A DNA stretch of 44,954 nucleotides from an uncultured Bacteroidales bacterium (lineage in GTDB: Bacteria > Bacteroidota > Bacteroidia > Bacteroidales > Muribaculaceae): NCBI GenBank assembly GCA_902793405.1, contig CADBDH010000020.1:1-44954 (forward strand), written 5' to 3'. The notes below the pieces were generated by a model. That model was not told where the DNA came from. It worked only from the letters and a program-made list of their open reading frames with translations, and made no database searches. The position numbers and the translations under genes are program-made. Below, piece after piece: positions 33,503-41,513 of the stretch (its first letter is position 1; every line of letters begins with the position of its first letter).

Positions 33503-34165
33503 ATGATAGAATACTTGAATGAGATAGATGCTGATGCGCTGCTGGCCGTGAACGGCTTGCATGACGTGTTCCAGGACGCTTTCTGGTGGATGTTGACCGC
33601 AAAGTGGTCGTCGTTGCTGCTTGTGCTGGCCTTGCTGTGGATACTGCTGCATCAAAACCGCCGCCATGCCTTGCTGGTGCTGGCGATGATCGCCCTCAGC
33701 ATTCTTGTGGCCGACCAGGTGTCGTCGGGACTCATCAAGCATCTGGTAGAGCGCCTTCGTCCCACCCATGACCCGTCGCTGGAATCGATGGTTCATGTCA
33801 TCAACGGTTATCGTGGCGGCCTTTACGGTTTCGTGTCGAGCCATGCCGCCAATTCCTTTGCGGTCGCCACGCTCATCGCTCTGGTCATGCGCCACAGGGT
33901 TGTGACCCTGTCGATGTTCTCATGGGCGCTGTTGCAGTGCTATAGCCGCATGTATCTGGGTGTACACTATCCAGGTGACATCCTGGGCGGTATCATCGTC
34001 GGTGTGCTTGCCGGTTGGCTGGTATGGCAGTTGATGCGCTGGATTGAGCGACGCTGGCGCCTACCCAAAGGCCATTACACCCGCCCAGACGCTATTGTGT
34101 TGGCTTCAGCCTTTGGCGTCACCGTCATCTGCCTGCTCGTCGCTGCCCTCACCCAAGTCATGTGA
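33503..34165 (+). CDS. PAP2 superfamily membrane phosphatase
   Basis: This 220-residue integral membrane protein has about six hydrophobic segments. The three PAP2 motifs are present: KHLVERLRP (79-87), SSHAAN (112-117, His114), and SRMYLGVHYPGD (148-159, Arg149, His155, Asp159). Such enzymes dephosphorylate undecaprenyl pyrophosphate, phosphatidate or lipid A on the periplasmic side. Substrate cannot be told from sequence. It follows the Bat operon by about 95 bp, across a hairpin and a heptad block. Confidence 0.88.
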   Translation: MIEYLNEIDADALLAVNGLHDVFQDAFWWMLTAKWSSLLLVLALLWILLHQNRRHALLVLAMIALSILVADQVSSGLIKHLVERLRPTHDPSLESMVHVINGYRGGLYGFVSSHAANSFAVATLIALVMRHRVVTLSMFSWALLQCYSRMYLGVHYPGDILGGIIVGVLAGWLVWQLMRWIERRWRLPKGHYTRPDAIVLASAFGVTVICLLVAALTQVM

Positions 34166-34307
34166 TTTTTCTCATTGAAAGAATTACTTATTCCATCAAT
34201 TCTTGGGTCAAAGCTCAAACATACTCCTGAATTCTTCTTTATGAATTGAGTGGAATACCCTATCCTTGTTGAAATAACTGAGATACCATTCTGAATAGCT
34301 GGTCTTG

Positions 34308-34943
34308 ATGAAGAGAATAACATACGTGATGATGGTGCTGATGTTGCTGACAACCGGTTGTCAGCACCGGACACCTGAGCAGGTTGCTGAGATAGTGGGT
34401 CGTGCCAAGATAAATTCAGTGGGTAAAGATGTTGAATTGCGCGTTCAGGAAATGACAAAGAGCAAGCTCATACATCCCGAGAGTTATCAGCCAATCAGTA
34501 CCGATATGTCTGTTGTGACAAGCAACATGATTCTCTACGACTCGGATGCATTTGTCGCTTTGCGTGATCTGAACCGCGCCTTGGAAGACTTCTACAAGGA
34601 ATATGGTAATGACACCACATCGGTGGGGGCTCGCGAAGAGCTGAAGGTCATGGACGCTATGGCCCGTGTAGTGTATGACAGAATTCATGCTATCACCAAG
34701 CGTCCAGTCAAGTTTGAGGCCATAGACGTCTACCACCAGTTCTATGTCAATGATAGACATAACCACAAGGTGCAGAAGGGATATCACTTCGTTATTCACA
34801 AGGACAACGTCATCACTCTGCTCTGCGATGATGATGAACTCTCGCGTGTACAGGCGTTCGCCAAGCGGCTGCTTGATTTCCCGCCGTATAGTTCAAAAGA
34901 AAAAAATCCAATTGAGCATTGGCTCTCGTCTTCGGTGAAGTGA
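34308..34943 (+). CDS. lipoprotein of unknown function
   Basis: This 211-residue protein starts at ATG 34308 (an adjacent TTG at 34305 is less likely). The N-terminus MKRITYVMMVLMLLTTGCQH is a lipoprotein signal with lipobox TTGC. The remainder is mixed alpha/beta and does not match a family that I recognise; it has a conserved-looking core DVYHQFYVNDRHNHKVQKGY. A TATCCTTG at 34261-34268 is a possible weak -7 box. No operon partners are evident. Confidence 0.75.
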   Translation: MKRITYVMMVLMLLTTGCQHRTPEQVAEIVGRAKINSVGKDVELRVQEMTKSKLIHPESYQPISTDMSVVTSNMILYDSDAFVALRDLNRALEDFYKEYGNDTTSVGAREELKVMDAMARVVYDRIHAITKRPVKFEAIDVYHQFYVNDRHNHKVQKGYHFVIHKDNVITLLCDDDELSRVQAFAKRLLDFPPYSSKEKNPIEHWLSSSVK

Positions 34944-34960
34944 ATTTTTTGGGGTTTTAT

Positions 34961-34991
34961 TTTGTGATTAGGGCAAAATGTCGTATCTTTG
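34961..34991 (+). promoter_or_regulatory. promoter of the 84-residue protein gene
   Basis: -33 TTTG (34961-34964), 19-bp spacer, -7 TATCTTTG (34984-34991). The leader is about 70 nt and contains CTAAC-type repeats (35030-35060). Confidence 0.75.
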
Positions 34992-35065
34992 TGGAAATTA
35001 GAGATTAATGCCTTGCGTTAGTGTTTTTGCTAACGGCTAACAACTTAAAACTAACAACTGAATAT

Positions 35066-35320
35066 ATGTCGAGAACGATCACTTTCAATGAGCTGAGGCG
35101 GATCAAGAATCGTCTGCCTGAAGGATCCATCCACGATATCGCCGACAAACTCAACCTGCCGGTTCAGTCGGTGAGAAACTACTTTGGCGGGTCAAATTAT
35201 GAGTTCGGGACAAATATGGGTTTCCATCTGGAACCGGGTCCCGACGGCGGACTGGTTGTGCTTGACGACCCTCAAATACTGGACATGGCTCTCGAGATAC
35301 TTGAGCAAGCCGATAGTTAA
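35066..35320 (+). CDS. small helix-turn-helix-like protein
   Basis: This 84-residue protein starts at ATG 35066; the longer frame beginning at 35021 is mostly repeat sequence. MSRTITFNELRRIKNRLPEGSIHDIADKL-NLPVQSVRNYFGG reads as a helix-turn-helix (helices about 17-29 and 31-40), followed by a beta hairpin (FHLEPGPDGGLVVLDD) and a C-terminal helix. It is likely DNA-binding or a small regulator, but I cannot name the family. It lies 55 bp upstream of the universal stress protein gene and may be co-transcribed with it. Confidence 0.72.
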   Translation: MSRTITFNELRRIKNRLPEGSIHDIADKLNLPVQSVRNYFGGSNYEFGTNMGFHLEPGPDGGLVVLDDPQILDMALEILEQADS

Positions 35321-35375
35321 TGGTGGACATACGCCAGTTTTCTTCAAAATCCCTTTCCCCAAACCTTAACGCCTT

Positions 35376-36482
35376 ATGGACTGCAATAAGAACAACAACG
35401 ACCCTAATCGACTGATCACTGTCGCCATCCACACGTTTGACCGCGCAGTGGATCTGAAAAATACCCTTGAGGAAGAAGGCATCGAGGTGAAGCTGCACAA
35501 TGTCAACCTCGATGAGAAAGTCTTGGGCTCGGGCGTGAGGGTGCGAATCCGCGAGCGCGACCTGCCCCAGGCACTGCAGATCATTGAGTCGCCCGAGACT
35601 ACAACCAGTGACCAGCGGTGTGTGCTGTTGCCTGTCGATTTTGGCAAATACTCGCTCAAGTCAGTCAAGCTGGGCATGGAATATGCCCGCCGCAGCCGTG
35701 GCCGCGTGGTGTTGTTGCACAGTTACATCAACGAGCGCCACACGATGTCGTTGCCCTTTGGCAGCGACCGCTATGAGAGCCCCGAGGATGATTTCAAGAC
35801 CATCAAGAAGAATGCCCGTCAGCACATGGACGAGTTCAAGAAGATGGTTATGGATAAAATCGCCGCTGGCGAGTTGCCCAAGGTGAAGATTGAGACCAAG
35901 GTGGCAGAGGGCATTCCCGAGGAACAAATCCTGCACTATGCCCAAAAGTATGACGTGTCGCTCATCGTCATGGGCACCAGCGGCACTAACCGCCGTCGCC
36001 AGAACCTGATTGGCAGTGTGGCCGGCGAGGTGATGGATGCCTGCAAGTTCCCCATTTTCACCGTGCCCATCGGTATGCCCGACATCGGCCTGGCCGACAT
36101 CACACGGGTGGTGTTCTTCTCCAACCTCATCCAGCAGGACATGATTTCGTTTGACCGCTTTGCGCGCCTGTTCAATATGCGAGGCGTGGAGGTCACCATC
36201 ATTCCTGTGGTCGATAAGAAGGACCGTCGCCTGGTCGATCAGTCCTTGCAGCAATTGGCGCAGTACTGCCGTGAGCACTATCCCGAGTGCACCTTCAAGA
36301 CCAAGCGCATCGCCACCAAGGCTTTTGTGGACAATGTTGCCCAGTTCATCAAGGACGAGGGCATCCAGCTCATCGCTGTTCCTAACAAGAAGTCCAGCAT
36401 CTTCTCACGCCTGTTCAACCCCAGCATCGCCCATCGCGTCTTGTTCCAGACCGACACGCCGATGCTTGTCGTTCCCGTGTGA
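35376..36482 (+). CDS. universal stress protein with N-terminal DUF2007-like domain
   Basis: This 368-residue cytoplasmic protein has an N-terminal ~70-residue part (ITVAIHTFDRAVDLKNTLEEEGIEVKL-like, ending LPQALQIIE) resembling the DUF2007 signal-transducer fold. Two UspA-type domains follow: about 82-225 with VLLPVDFGKYSLKSVKLGMEYA and the ATP-loop-like GTSGTNRRRQNLIGSVAGEVM, and about 228-368 (VVFFSNLIQQDMISF ... TPMLVVPV), which lacks the glycine-rich loop. Tandem USPs are common; the DUF2007 fusion is less so. Its stop overlaps the downstream acyltransferase if that starts at GTG 36479. Confidence 0.85.
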   Translation: MDCNKNNNDPNRLITVAIHTFDRAVDLKNTLEEEGIEVKLHNVNLDEKVLGSGVRVRIRERDLPQALQIIESPETTTSDQRCVLLPVDFGKYSLKSVKLGMEYARRSRGRVVLLHSYINERHTMSLPFGSDRYESPEDDFKTIKKNARQHMDEFKKMVMDKIAAGELPKVKIETKVAEGIPEEQILHYAQKYDVSLIVMGTSGTNRRRQNLIGSVAGEVMDACKFPIFTVPIGMPDIGLADITRVVFFSNLIQQDMISFDRFARLFNMRGVEVTIIPVVDKKDRRLVDQSLQQLAQYCREHYPECTFKTKRIATKAFVDNVAQFIKDEGIQLIAVPNKKSSIFSRLFNPSIAHRVLFQTDTPMLVVPV

Positions 36483-37645
36483 CCGTTCACATGCAACAGT
36501 TCCAGGCTAAACCACATTATGACATCCTTGACGGGCTGCGCGGCGTCGCAGCCCTGCTTGTTATTGTGTATCATGTGTTTGAGTGTTTTGACTGGACTCC
36601 TGTTCCTCACGGCTATCTGGCCGTGGATTTCTTCTTTGTCCTGTCGGGCTTTGTTATCGGCTATGCCTACGACAGCCGTTGGGAGGAGGGGCTTACAATA
36701 GGAAATTTTTTCAAGCGACGTCTTATTCGCCTGCATCCCATGGTCATCATCGGGGCCATTGTGGGTGCCGTGTGCTTCTTCCTGCAAGGGAGTGTGCGCT
36801 GGGACGGCTCGCACGTTTCGGCAGGGTGGGTGATGGTAGCCATGCTGATGGGAATGCTGATGTTGCCGTTGTGGCCCGGAGCCGCTGCCGATGTGCGCGG
36901 CAATGGCGAATTGTTCCCGTTGAACGGGCCCTCGTGGTCGCTGTTTTTTGAGTATATCGGCAACATTCTATACGCTCTGCTGTTGCGTCGCCTGTCCACG
37001 CGTTGGCTGGCTGCGTTGGCCGTCGCCTCGGGCATCTACCTCACGGGTATAGCCGTTCACGACGGCTATTTGGGTGTGGGCTGGTCGATGGTTGACGGAG
37101 GCTGGTGGACGGGGCTGGTGCGCATGCTGTTCCCATACACGATGGGCATGCTCATGGCGCGCCTGTTCCAGCCCGTGAAAGGGGCGCAAGGGGCCTTTTG
37201 GATCTGCGCCATCATCATTTTCATGGTGGGATGCTTGCCGCTCACTTTTGGCGAGATGGCGCCCTGGCAAAACGGCCTGTATGATGCGTTGTGTGTTATT
37301 CTGGTTTTCCCGTGTCTGGTGTGGTTGGGCGCTTCGCAGTTGTCAATAGGCAGGGCAACGCATCGTGTAAGCCATTTCTTGGGCGAATTGAGTTATCCGC
37401 TCTATGCCATCCACTATCCGTTGATGTATCTGTTCTATGCCCACATCGGCTTTGACGGCGACCTCGTGCCCATTGCCAAGATGAACGACGTGTGGGCCGT
37501 AGCCATCGCGTTGCCTGCCGCCAGCATCCTGCTGGCCTGGCTCTGCTGGCGCTTCTATGACCGCCCCATCCGCCGTTACTTCATGAAGGCGAGCAGAATG
37601 ATCCAGCACAGCCCCAACAGTGCAAACAGTGACGAGAGCATGTAG
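36479..37645 (+). CDS. acyltransferase 3 family membrane protein (OafA/YrhL type)
   Basis: This integral membrane protein of 388 residues (GTG start at 36479, overlapping the USP stop) or 384 (ATG 36491) belongs to the acyltransferase-3 family, which O-acylates surface polysaccharides, LPS or peptidoglycan. Family motifs: YDILDGLRGVAALLVIVYHV with the catalytic His, AVDFFFVLSGFVIG, and FKRRLIRLHPM. About ten hydrophobic helices follow. The 3' end overlaps the convergent DUF1232 gene by 70 bp. Confidence 0.9.
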   Translation: MTVHMQQFQAKPHYDILDGLRGVAALLVIVYHVFECFDWTPVPHGYLAVDFFFVLSGFVIGYAYDSRWEEGLTIGNFFKRRLIRLHPMVIIGAIVGAVCFFLQGSVRWDGSHVSAGWVMVAMLMGMLMLPLWPGAAADVRGNGELFPLNGPSWSLFFEYIGNILYALLLRRLSTRWLAALAVASGIYLTGIAVHDGYLGVGWSMVDGGWWTGLVRMLFPYTMGMLMARLFQPVKGAQGAFWICAIIIFMVGCLPLTFGEMAPWQNGLYDALCVILVFPCLVWLGASQLSIGRATHRVSHFLGELSYPLYAIHYPLMYLFYAHIGFDGDLVPIAKMNDVWAVAIALPAASILLAWLCWRFYDRPIRRYFMKASRMIQHSPNSANSDESM

Positions 37646-37869
37646 AGTTGGCGACGGATGTAACGCCGCTCGGGACGCTGGAAACTGCCGTGAGCAAACG
37701 TGAATGCCGCCATGAATACCATGAAATCGTCCACATAGCCCACAAGTCCCTTGCTGTCAAAATCGCCTGGCCAAATCACGTAAGCAATCGCTGCCAGCAC
37801 CAGCACGACACCAATCACGCGGCACACCTTCATGCCAGCACTCAATTCCTGTTTCTCTTTCTGTTCCAT
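37576..37869 (-). CDS. DUF1232 (YkvA-like) small membrane protein
   Basis: This 97-residue protein has two or three hydrophobic segments. IAYVIWPGDFDSKGLVGYVDDFMVFMAAF-type sequence (seen in two parts, YVIWPGDFDSKG and VGYVDDFMVF) is the DUF1232 signature of YkvA-like proteins. Its 3' end overlaps the acyltransferase gene convergently by 70 bp in a different frame; both frames look genuine. Function unknown. Confidence 0.78.
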   Translation of the reverse strand: MEQKEKQELSAGMKVCRVIGVVLVLAAIAYVIWPGDFDSKGLVGYVDDFMVFMAAFTFAHGSFQRPERRYIRRQLYMLSSLFALLGLCWIILLAFMK

Positions 37870-37920
37870 ATCCTATCGTTGTCTTTAGTTCATTTATCCT
37901 GGTTTTATTTCCGATTGAAA

Positions 37921-37989
37921 CCATGAAAATCGGGAGTTGTACTCCGCATTTTCCTGTAAAATCGGGAGTAGTACTCCGTTTTTTCATGG
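37921..37989. other. tandem hairpins enclosed by an outer inverted repeat
   Basis: Outer arms CCATGAAAA (37921-37929) and TTTTCATGG (37981-37989) enclose two similar hairpins, GGAGTTGTACTCC (37933-37945) and GGAGTAGTACTCC (37965-37977), each preceded by AAAATCG. As RNA this would make a three-way junction. It lies between the tex stop (38027, minus) and the DUF1232 start (37869, minus). On the minus strand each hairpin is followed by CGATTTT, so it may be a double terminator for tex. Confidence 0.6.
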
Positions 37990-38026
37990 ATTTTTAAGTG
38001 CAATTCGTGAAATTCGTAGTTGGAAT

Positions 38027-40165
38027 TTACTTCGGTTGGTCGATGTTGCGCATCGAGAGGGCGATGCGGCCGCGTTCCATGTCGATGCTGGTGACAACGA
38101 CGCGGACGTGCTGGTGGACGTGGACCTGGCGGGCGGGGGGCAGTCCGCGTTGGGGCATCTGGGAGACGTGCACGAGGCCGTCCTTGTGGATGCCCAGGTC
38201 GACGAAGGCGCCAAACTGCGTCACGTTGGTCACGATGCCGTTCAATTCCATGCCCTCGCGCAGGTCCTTGATGTCGTTGACGTTCTCGTCAAATTCCCAC
38301 ACCTGCACGGTCGAGCGCGGGTCGCGTCCAGGCTTTTCCAATTCGCTCATGATGTCGCGCAGGGTGGGCTCGCCCACGTCCTGCGACAGGTAGCGCTTCA
38401 GGTCAATCTTCTCGCGCTGCGCTTTGTCCTTGATCAGGTCGGTAATACTGCAGCCGCAATCCTTGGCCATGCGCTGTACCAGGGCGTAGCGCTCGGGGTG
38501 GACGGCACTGTTGTCCAGCGGGTTGTCGCTCTCGGGCACACGCAGGAAGCCGGCTGCCTGTTCAAACGTCTTGGGTCCCAGCTTGGGCACCTTGAGTAGT
38601 TGCTGACGGGACGTGAAATGGCCGTTGGCGGCTCGGTAATCGACGATATTCTGGGCCAGGGTGGGTCCCAGGCCGGCGATATAGGTGAGCAGTTCCTTGG
38701 ATGCGGTATTGACGTTCACACCCACGCTGTTCACGCAGCTCTGTACGGTAAAGTCCAATGCCTCTTTGAGCCTCGTCTGGTCCACATCGTGCTGGTACTG
38801 GCCCACGCCGATGGACTTGGGGTCAATCTTCACCAGTTCGGCCAGCGGGTCGAGCAGTCGGCGCCCGATGGAAACGGCTCCGCGCACGGTCACGTCCTTG
38901 TCGGGGAACTCGTCACGGGCAATCTTGCTGGCGCTGTATATCGATGCGCCGTTCTCGCTCACGACAAACACGTCGATGGGCCTGCGGTAGCGGATGCGTT
39001 TCAGGAAACGTTCGGTCTCGCGGCTAGCCGTGCCGTTGCCCAGGGCGATGGCATCGATTTTATAGGCCTCGGTGAGCGAGTGTATCTTCTTGGTGGCACC
39101 CTCGATGTCGTTGTGGGGTGCGGTGGGGTAGATGACATCGTTGTGCAGCAGGTTGCCCTGTTCGTCAAGGCACACCACCTTGCAGCCCGTGCGGAATCCC
39201 GGGTCCACGGCCAGCACGCGTTTGCGTCCCAGCGGCGGGGCGAACAGCAGCTGGCGCACGTTCTGTGCAAACGTCTCGATGGCTTCGTCGTCGGCCTTCT
39301 CCTTGGCCGCCGAGGCAAACTCCGTCTCGATCGACGGCTTGACCAGACGCTTGAAGCTGTCCTCGGCAGCTTCCTCGACCAGTTGTGATGCCTCGCCATT
39401 GCCCTTGACCACGATGCGGGCGATGTTGTCGAGCGTGCGGTCATCGTTGATTTCGATACCTACCTTGAGGAAGCCCTCCTTCTCGCCGCGGCGAATGGCT
39501 AGCAGCTGGTGTGACGAGACGCGCTTGAGCGGCATTGAGTACTCATAATAGTTCTCGTAGTTGCGGCCCTCGATTTCCTTGCCCTTGATAAAGTGTGATA
39601 CCAGGCGTGCGTCATACTTAAAGCCGCGGCGGACGGCATTGCGCACGGCCTCGTTCTCGCTCACCCACTCGGCGATGATGTCCTGTGCTCCGGCGATGGC
39701 GGCATCGGTGTCGGGCACCTTGTCGCCGTCAACAAACTGGCGCGCCCTGCCCTCGATGTCCCCGCCACGCTGCGACATGATGATTTTGGCCAGGGGCTCC
39801 AAGCCCAACTGGCGTGCAGCCTCGGCGCGAGTCTTGCGTTTGGGCTTATAAGGCAGGTAGATGTCCTCGAGCGTGGTGGCATCCCAGCAGTTGTTGATGC
39901 GGTCGGCCAGTTCGGGCGTGAGTTTGTCCTGTGCCTCGATGGTCTTGAGGATGGTGGCACGGCGTTTCTCCAGTTCGCGGTAATAGCGCAGTCGCTGGTC
40001 GATGGACTGGATGGAGAAGTCGTCGAGGTTGCCGGTGACCTCCTTGCGGTAACGGCTGATGAACGGGATGGTCGCACCGTCGTCAAGCAGATTGACGGTA
40101 CCTGCTACCTGGTTGATGGGTATGTTGAGCTCTTGGGAAATGAGCGACGAGAGTTTGTCTGCCAT
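38027..40165 (-). CDS. tex: Tex family transcription accessory protein
   Basis: This 712-residue cytoplasmic nucleic-acid-binding protein has the complete Tex order: N-terminal helical Tex domain (about 1-320, with ATIPFISRYRKEVTG), a YqgF/RNase H-like domain (from about 325, VLAVDPGFRTGCKVVCLD), helix-hairpin-helix motifs (ELLTYIAGLGPTLAQNIVDYR-like, about 500-520), and a C-terminal S1 RNA-binding domain (ELNGIVTNVTQFGAFVDLG). Length is slightly under the usual 750-780. It follows the metallophosphoesterase gene by 79 bp, across a heptad block. Confidence 0.93.
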   Translation of the reverse strand: MADKLSSLISQELNIPINQVAGTVNLLDDGATIPFISRYRKEVTGNLDDFSIQSIDQRLRYYRELEKRRATILKTIEAQDKLTPELADRINNCWDATTLEDIYLPYKPKRKTRAEAARQLGLEPLAKIIMSQRGGDIEGRARQFVDGDKVPDTDAAIAGAQDIIAEWVSENEAVRNAVRRGFKYDARLVSHFIKGKEIEGRNYENYYEYSMPLKRVSSHQLLAIRRGEKEGFLKVGIEINDDRTLDNIARIVVKGNGEASQLVEEAAEDSFKRLVKPSIETEFASAAKEKADDEAIETFAQNVRQLLFAPPLGRKRVLAVDPGFRTGCKVVCLDEQGNLLHNDVIYPTAPHNDIEGATKKIHSLTEAYKIDAIALGNGTASRETERFLKRIRYRRPIDVFVVSENGASIYSASKIARDEFPDKDVTVRGAVSIGRRLLDPLAELVKIDPKSIGVGQYQHDVDQTRLKEALDFTVQSCVNSVGVNVNTASKELLTYIAGLGPTLAQNIVDYRAANGHFTSRQQLLKVPKLGPKTFEQAAGFLRVPESDNPLDNSAVHPERYALVQRMAKDCGCSITDLIKDKAQREKIDLKRYLSQDVGEPTLRDIMSELEKPGRDPRSTVQVWEFDENVNDIKDLREGMELNGIVTNVTQFGAFVDLGIHKDGLVHVSQMPQRGLPPARQVHVHQHVRVVVTSIDMERGRIALSMRNIDQPK

Positions 40166-40202
40166 ATCTTAACTGCGAATTACACGGATTATACTAAACT
40201 AG

Positions 40203-40247
40203 CCATACACCAATAACTAAAAACTAGAAACTAGGGACTAGAAACTA
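40203..40247 (-). repeat. heptad block (TAG type) after the metallophosphoesterase gene
   Basis: The minus strand reads TAGTTTC TAGTCCC TAGTTTC TAGTTTT TAGTTAT. The first TAG (40245-40247) is the stop codon of the metallophosphoesterase gene. Confidence 0.85.
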
Positions 40248-41417
40248 TTTCTTCTTGAGGGTGATGAGGGTGATCTCGGGGGTGGCGCCGATGCGCATGG
40301 GCGGTCCTACCATGCCTGTGCCGATGTTGACATAGAGCCAGCGGTTGCCCTCGTTGTAGGCTCCGCCCCACTCGTGATAGCGGAAGGCTGCCGGTGACCA
40401 GCGCCAGTTGCCCAGCTCGATCATGAATTGCCAGGCGTGGGTGTGGCCGGCCAGCATCAGGTCAACATTGCTGTTGGTGAGCGTGTTGGCGCGCCAGGCG
40501 TAGGGGTTGTGCTGCAGCTCTATCTTGAAGTTGCCGTCACGGGCTCCGCTATAGGCACTGGTGATGTTGCCCCGCTTGTCGCCGATGTGGTCGCCATAGT
40601 TCTCGGTGCCGATGATGACAATCTGGTCATCGCCACGCTTGATGACGGCATGGTCGTTGTTGAGCAACCGCCAGCCGGCACCAATCTGCAGGTCGCACAG
40701 GGCCTTGCGGTCGGCGAGTTTGGCACGTTCGTCGTCCCAGATCACGTAGTCATCATAGTCGTGGTTGCCCAGTACCGAGAAAACGCCGTCTCTCGCATGC
40801 AGGCTGGCCAGCAGGTCACGGTAGGGCAGGGCCTCGCAGGTTTCGCGGCTCACCAGATCGCCCGTGAAGCAGATCATATCGGCATTCAGGTCATTGATGG
40901 CCTTGATCTGTTTCTCGACGATGGCAGTGCGCCCGTTATAGGTGCCCAGGTGGGCATCGCTCCATTGGACGATGCGGTAGCCGTCGAAGGCGTCGGGCAG
41001 GTTGGCAAATTCCAGTTCCATCTCCTTGACCTCGAGGGTTCTTGGGGTTACAATGGCTCCCCACCACATCACGCCAAAGACCAGCGCGGCCACGATAAAG
41101 GCACACAAGGCGGCCCAGCGCCGTTTCATCCACCGTCCGATGCCATAGACCATCATGCCCAGCGCTTTGGGCGCCAGCAGGGCAAAGAAGGTGTAGAGCA
41201 TGTACTGGCAGGTGACGAAGGTACCGTTGGACATCGCAGCACTCGACATGGGCAGCACGCCGATAGCAATGACCAGCCCCGCAGCCAGGAGAGCCAGCAA
41301 GGCGTTGAACCATGTGGCCACGCGGTAGCCGTTGCGGCTCAGGCGGCGGCAGATGTAAACGTCCATGGCGATGCAAAGCACCGCCATGACGATAAGTCCG
41401 ACCCAGTGAATCTTCAT
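40245..41417 (-). CDS. membrane-anchored metallophosphoesterase (YaeI/YkuE-like)
   Basis: This 390-residue protein has four N-terminal transmembrane helices (about 4-20, 36-55, 68-92, 102-122) followed by a calcineurin-like phosphoesterase domain with all metal motifs: SDAHLG (Asp154, His156), FTGDLVS (Asp187), LGNHDYDD (Asn218, His219) and LAGHTH. Relatives are often lipid-pyrophosphate hydrolases or phosphodiesterases acting outside the membrane. Its start codon abuts a heptad element that fills the 93-bp gap to the plsC-like gene; its stop codon is the first unit of another. Confidence 0.9.
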   Translation of the reverse strand: MKIHWVGLIVMAVLCIAMDVYICRRLSRNGYRVATWFNALLALLAAGLVIAIGVLPMSSAAMSNGTFVTCQYMLYTFFALLAPKALGMMVYGIGRWMKRRWAALCAFIVAALVFGVMWWGAIVTPRTLEVKEMELEFANLPDAFDGYRIVQWSDAHLGTYNGRTAIVEKQIKAINDLNADMICFTGDLVSRETCEALPYRDLLASLHARDGVFSVLGNHDYDDYVIWDDERAKLADRKALCDLQIGAGWRLLNNDHAVIKRGDDQIVIIGTENYGDHIGDKRGNITSAYSGARDGNFKIELQHNPYAWRANTLTNSNVDLMLAGHTHAWQFMIELGNWRWSPAAFRYHEWGGAYNEGNRWLYVNIGTGMVGPPMRIGATPEITLITLKKK

Positions 41418-41513
41418 GAGGCTTTAGGTTTTAGGCTTTAGGTTTCAGGTGTAAGGTCTTAGGCGTTAGGGAGTGGATACCGCTAAAGCCTAAAACCTAA
41501 TGCCAAAAGCCTA
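41418..41513 (-). repeat. complete heptad element between plsC-like gene and metallophosphoesterase
   Basis: On the minus strand: TAG block (TAGGCTT TTGGCAT TAGGTTT TAGGCTT TAG), loop with GGTATCCAC (41473-41481), then CTA block (CCTAACG CCTAAGA ... CCTAAAG CCTC) ending at the metallophosphoesterase ATG. It fills the gap exactly, and its first TAG (41511-41513) is the stop codon of the plsC-like gene. Confidence 0.88.
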
